Shown piece after piece: positions 60,690 through 64,000 of a DNA stretch of 64,000 nt; the first letter of the stretch is position 1, and each line of letters opens with the position of its first letter. The position numbers and the translations under genes are program-made. The notes under the pieces are model-generated. The model ran no database searches. It worked only from the letters and a program-made list of their open reading frames with translations, and was not told the DNA's origin. This DNA is from Verrucomicrobiia bacterium (lineage in GTDB: Bacteria; Verrucomicrobiota; Verrucomicrobiia; Palsa-1439), in the NCBI GenBank assembly GCA_022072455.1, contig JAJVHY010000024.1, positions 83,804 to 147,803 on the forward strand, given 5' to 3'.

Positions 60690-61447
60690 ACCGGCCAACC
60701 TCACTGACTGTGTTTTTCCCGGCCTGCAATGACGGCGGAACCATCGGGAGTCAGGTGCTATCGGCATTGCAACTCCTGCCGCAGATCACCACGGACTATG
60801 AAGTCCTCATCGTCAACGACGGCAGCCGCGATCACACAGCCGACGTACTCGAAGAGCTTTCGCGGCAATATCCGGCTGTGCGGGTCGTGCATCACCCACA
60901 AAACCGGGGCTACGGCGCGGCGTTGCGGACGGGCTTCGCTCACGCACGCAAGGAATGGGTCTTCTACACCGACGGCGATGCGCAATACGATCCGCATGAA
61001 TTGGTGCAACTGCTCGGTGTCTGGAGTCCCGATGTTGATCTGATCACCGGTTACAAAATCCGCCGCCGCGATCCGGTTTACCGCATAGTGTTAGGCTGGA
61101 TTTACAATCGAGTAACGCGGCACGCATTTGGGTTGCGAGTGCGCGATGTGGATTGTGATTTTCGTCTGATTCGCCGGAGCGTTCTGGATGCGGTGGCGCT
61201 GGAATCGGAGACGGGCACGATTTGTGTGGAGATGGTCAAGAAGTTCCAGGATGCCGGTTGCGCGATTTGCGAAGTGCCAGTGCAGCATTATCACCGGACC
61301 TACGGCAAGAGTCAGTTCTTCCAATTCCGCCGGCTGTGCCGAGTGACAGGCCAACTCGTCCGGCTCTGGTGGAAATTGGTCATCCGGCGCGACCACGCAA
61401 AAACACTCAATCCGGCACCGGCGGCCTCGGTGAGGTCCTCATGGTAA
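60686..61447 (+). CDS. Family 2 glycosyltransferase (DPM/GtrB-like)
   Basis: A 253-residue GT-A enzyme. SLTVFFPACNDGGTIG, VLIVNDGSRDHTADVL and EWVFYTDGDAQYDP (DxD) are the nucleotide-sugar site; DCDFRLIRRSVLD resembles dolichol-phosphate mannosyltransferase relatives. No C-terminal membrane helices are evident. It probably makes an isoprenoid-phosphate sugar for the YfhO-type membrane transferase. Confidence 0.9.
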   Translation: MNRPTSLTVFFPACNDGGTIGSQVLSALQLLPQITTDYEVLIVNDGSRDHTADVLEELSRQYPAVRVVHHPQNRGYGAALRTGFAHARKEWVFYTDGDAQYDPHELVQLLGVWSPDVDLITGYKIRRRDPVYRIVLGWIYNRVTRHAFGLRVRDVDCDFRLIRRSVLDAVALESETGTICVEMVKKFQDAGCAICEVPVQHYHRTYGKSQFFQFRRLCRVTGQLVRLWWKLVIRRDHAKTLNPAPAASVRSSW

Positions 61448-62436
61448 GTGCGGATCAAGCATTTGCGGGCCGGTCAGTTTTGATTACCGGCGGATTGGGA
61501 TTTATCGGCAGCAATCTGGCGCGCCGGCTGGCCGACGCCGGCGCGCAGGTCACGCTGCTCGATTCGCTGCTACCGCAATTTGGCGGCAACCTCTTCAATC
61601 TGGCCGGCTACGAAGAGCGTGTCCGCGTCAACATCGGCGACCTGCGCGATGAATACAGCATCAACCATCTCGTGCAAGGGCAGGATTTCATCTTCAATCT
61701 TGCCGGGCAGGTCAGTCACCTCGACTCCATGCACAACCCCGACGCCGATTTGGAAATCAATTGCCGGAGTCAACTCTATCTGCTGGAAGCGTGCCGGAAA
61801 CATAATCCCGCCGCGCGCATTCTCTACACCAGCACCCGGCAAGTCTACGGTCGCCCGAAATTTTTGCCGGTGACGGAATCCCATCCGCTCGAGCCGGCCG
61901 ACATCAACGGCATTCACAAGCAAGCTGGTGAATGGTACCACGTGCTGTATCACCGCATTTACGGGCTGCACACGACCTCGTTGCGCCTGACCAATACGTA
62001 CGGCCCGCGGATGCGCGTAGTGGATGCGCGGCAAACTTTTCTCGGCCTCTGGTTGCGCCAGATTCTCAACCACGAGCCGCTCACGATCTACGGGGACGGG
62101 CAACAGAAACGCGATTTCAACTACGTGGATGATGTCGTGGAGGCGCTGCTCCGGGTCGCAGTAACGCCGGCCACTGAAGGGCAAATCTACAATCTGGGAG
62201 CAACCGACCCGGTAAGCCTGCTGGATCTGGCGCGTCAGTTATTATCGTTCGCAGGCACTGGCTCATACCAACTTGTGCCTTTCCCGGCGGAACGTAAGCC
62301 GATCGACATTGGCGACTATTTCGCCGATTTCACCAAAATCCGCACCGCCATCGGCTGGCAACCGGCTGTATCATTGGTGGAGGGTTTGCCGCGGGCACTC
62401 GACTATTACCGGGTTCATCACAAACACTACTGGTAG
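61441..62436 (+). CDS. Extended SDR NAD-dependent epimerase/dehydratase
   Basis: A 331-residue nucleotide-sugar enzyme. The NAD loop is VLITGGLGFIGSNLARRLAD, with FNLAGQVSHLDSM and ILYTSTRQVYGRP following. At the catalytic position the usual YxxxK reads NGIHK, i.e. Asn instead of Tyr with Lys kept, followed by QAGEWYHVLYH. LRLTNTYGPRMRV and IYGDGQQKRDFNYVDD are standard. It overlaps the GT2 gene by 7 bases. Confidence 0.9.
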   Translation: MVSADQAFAGRSVLITGGLGFIGSNLARRLADAGAQVTLLDSLLPQFGGNLFNLAGYEERVRVNIGDLRDEYSINHLVQGQDFIFNLAGQVSHLDSMHNPDADLEINCRSQLYLLEACRKHNPAARILYTSTRQVYGRPKFLPVTESHPLEPADINGIHKQAGEWYHVLYHRIYGLHTTSLRLTNTYGPRMRVVDARQTFLGLWLRQILNHEPLTIYGDGQQKRDFNYVDDVVEALLRVAVTPATEGQIYNLGATDPVSLLDLARQLLSFAGTGSYQLVPFPAERKPIDIGDYFADFTKIRTAIGWQPAVSLVEGLPRALDYYRVHHKHYW

Positions 62437-62453
62437 ACGGGGGGGTGGCCAAA

Positions 62454-62924
62454 TTAATGGTGGTGGCCACCGGGGCCGTGGACGTGACCGTGGGAGAGCT
62501 CTTCGGCGGTGGCTTCGCGGACAGCAGTGACTTCGACGTCAAAGGTCAGATCTTGGCCGGCGAGTTCGTGGTTGGCGTCGAGTGTCACGTGGGTGTCGGT
62601 AACTTTGATGACGCGGACAACCGGGGCATGACCATCGTTACCGGCGCGGAACCGGTCGCCGATTTTGATCTGCTTGGCCGGCATTTTTTCGCGGGACACT
62701 TCCATGATGTCGGCCGCGTTGACTTCGCCGTAGGCTTCCTTGGCCGGGACGAGGACTTTGCGTTTCTCGCCGGGTTTCATGGTCTTCAAATGGGTTTCGA
62801 GGCCGGGAATGATCTGGCCGCTGCCTTCGAGGAAGGCGAGGGGATTGCTGCCGGCGGAGGAGTCGAGTTGTTTGCCGGTGTTGTCGGTGAGGGTGTAGTG
62901 AAAGGTGATGACGCGGGTTGACAT
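62454..62924 (-). CDS. slyD: FKBP-type peptidyl-prolyl isomerase SlyD
   Basis: A 156-residue SlyD-like protein: VITFHYTLTDNTGKQLDSSA, FLEGSGQIIPGLETHLKTMK and the IF-domain MPAKQIKIGDRFRAG. The AANHELAG-type motif reads LDANHELAGQDLTFDVEVT. The C-terminal tail is His-rich (HGHVHGPGGHHH) and fits nickel or zinc binding. It is convergent with the polysaccharide operon. Confidence 0.93.
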   Translation of the reverse strand: MSTRVITFHYTLTDNTGKQLDSSAGSNPLAFLEGSGQIIPGLETHLKTMKPGEKRKVLVPAKEAYGEVNAADIMEVSREKMPAKQIKIGDRFRAGNDGHAPVVRVIKVTDTHVTLDANHELAGQDLTFDVEVTAVREATAEELSHGHVHGPGGHHH

Positions 62925-62996
62925 GGGGGCGAAAGATAGGCGGGCCAGCTGGGATTGTCGAAGAAAAAAAGCGGGCGGGGCGGGCGACTTGAACTA

Positions 62997-63065
62997 GCCT
63001 TGTATTCAAGGTGTCAAAGGGGTACTAGTTCCTCGAATTTTCATGCCCACTTTTGAATACAAGGC
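62997..63065 (+). promoter_or_regulatory. 13-bp perfect inverted repeat around the pilC start
   Basis: GCCTTGTATTCAA (62997-63009) is exactly complementary to TTGAATACAAGGC (63053-63065). The 43-base loop contains the pilC ATG (63043). A transcript starting upstream would form a hairpin that places the start codon in the loop and pairs codons 4-8. It could also be a protein-binding site. Confidence 0.5.
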
Positions 63066-64000
63066 CAAAACCCAGGCCGGTCAACTGGTGACAGGGACGT
63101 TGGCTGCTGGCGACCGGCGTATGGCGTTGGCCGAGCTGGGGCGACGCGGTTATTTTCCGTTGGCGGTGGATGCGGCGAAGGCGAGCGGGGAAGAGAAGCG
63201 CTCAGCGGGACGCGTGAAACGCCGGGATGTGTTGATGTTCACGCAACAGCTTTCCAGTCTGCTGCGTTCCGGTATGTCGTTGAGTGAGGCGATTGGGGTG
63301 TTGGAGCGGCGGACGCAGAAGGCGAGTTTTACGACGGTGTTGACGGCATTGCACAAGGACATCGTCCAAGGGGAGACGTTGTCGAGCGCGCTGGGCCGGC
63401 ATCCGAAGGTATTCAGTAAGTTCTATGTGAATCTCGTTAAAGCCGGTGAGGCCAGCGCTACCTTGGATGAGGTATTGATCCGGCTGGCGAAGTACAGCGA
63501 GCAGGCCAGTGAGATGCGCGAGAAAGTGGTCGGGGCGTTGATTTACCCGGTCATCGTCGTGGTGGCGGGGTTGGGCGCGATCATTTTTTTCATGACGTTC
63601 ATGGTGCCGCGGTTCGTGACGATGTTCAAAGAGATGCAAACGACGATGCCGTTGCCGACGCGGGTGTTGATCGGGATCAGCGGGGCGTTTACGTCGTACT
63701 GGTGGATTGGCGTGGCGTTGCTGGTGATCGCCATCATTTTGTATCGGCAGAAGGCGCGGACGCCGGAAGGCCGGCTGATGTTGGACGGGCTTTATCTGAA
63801 GTTGCCGGTGTTTGGGGGCATCATCACGGCGGCGGCGTTTGGGCAGTTTGCGCGGACCCTGGCGACGTTGTTGGAGAATGGCGTGCCGGTGTTGAACGCG
63901 TTGCAGATCGTCGAGGACACGATGACCAACCGGGTGATCGCCAATGAACTCCGCGAGGCGCGGACGCGGGTGACGGATGGGACGAGCATTTCGCAGCCGT
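63043..64000 (+). CDS. pilC: Type IV pilus/type II secretion inner membrane protein PilC/GspF (partial)
   Basis: The frame is open to the right edge (about 319 residues seen). MPTFEYKAKTQAGQLVTGTL is the standard start. The first T2SSF domain is VLMFTQQLSSLLRSGMSLSE to LVKAGEASATLDEVL. Membrane segments VIVVVAGLGAIIFFMTFMVP and WIGVALLVIAIILY follow, and the second T2SSF domain begins AAFGQFARTLATLLENGVPV. It is the platform protein for PilB (8350-10062), though the genes are far apart. Confidence 0.92.
   Translation, partial: MPTFEYKAKTQAGQLVTGTLAAGDRRMALAELGRRGYFPLAVDAAKASGEEKRSAGRVKRRDVLMFTQQLSSLLRSGMSLSEAIGVLERRTQKASFTTVLTALHKDIVQGETLSSALGRHPKVFSKFYVNLVKAGEASATLDEVLIRLAKYSEQASEMREKVVGALIYPVIVVVAGLGAIIFFMTFMVPRFVTMFKEMQTTMPLPTRVLIGISGAFTSYWWIGVALLVIAIILYRQKARTPEGRLMLDGLYLKLPVFGGIITAAAFGQFARTLATLLENGVPVLNALQIVEDTMTNRVIANELREARTRVTDGTSISQP

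Overview
The window comes from a high-GC diderm bacterium. Outer-membrane assembly genes (lptD, lptE, a bamD-like gene), type IV pilus genes (pilB, and a pilC running off the right edge), the MEP pathway (ispE), a PEP-CTERM sorted surface protein, a propeller-type (Reg_prop) sensor kinase and a TIGR03790-type protein together fit the PVC group, most likely Verrucomicrobiota. That placement is inference from gene content; there is no rRNA here. Many start codons lack a clear Shine-Dalgarno sequence, and neighbouring genes are commonly coupled by ATGA-type overlaps.

Layout. 1-8 kb: the tail of a membrane protein, a giant secreted glycosidase-like protein, msrA, an M42 peptidase and a TPR protein. 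8-18.6 kb: tRNA-Glu, pilB with a TPR/MshEN companion, a lipoprotein, tRNA-Gln, ispE divergent from pyrF, then ahcY with a sialidase-like and a glutaredoxin-like gene, an AI-2E family permease and an amidohydrolase. 18.6-19.8 kb: an island of palindromic repeats and one gene that has the shape of a stranded integron cassette. 19.8-28.4 kb: the CPBP-thiL-tsaE-tsaB operon, a DUF1573/rhodanese/MauE cluster, ridA, lptD and ugd. 28.5-31.9 kb: tRNA-Gly and a 1052-residue PEP-CTERM protein. 39.8-54.1 kb: housekeeping genes (FIST protein, phosphodiesterase-like MBL protein, TIGR03790 protein, a lone pntAA, argS, ptsN, rpsT, lptE/bamD, an ACT protein, gcvTHP). 54.2-62.4 kb: a two-component system and a polysaccharide or glycolipid locus (YfhO-like membrane protein, methyltransferase, GT2, SDR epimerase). 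Then come slyD and the start of pilC.

The most interesting region is a 7.67-kb integrative element at 31,936-39,659, inserted in the anticodon loop of tRNA-Tyr. It is bounded by a perfect 54-bp direct repeat (the 3' part of the tRNA). It carries a tyrosine recombinase with paired 12-bp-spaced repeats near both ends, a ribbon-helix-helix regulator coupled to the integrase, an Xre regulator and an AlpA/excisionase-like protein. It also carries a TOPRIM/RepA-like primase-helicase followed by a cluster of eight TGCACC/GGTGCA motifs that looks like an iteron origin. Five further proteins are of unknown function, four of them in a tightly overlapping run. No capsid, terminase, relaxase or conjugation gene is visible, so it looks like a self-replicating satellite-like or mobilizable minimal element rather than a prophage or ICE.
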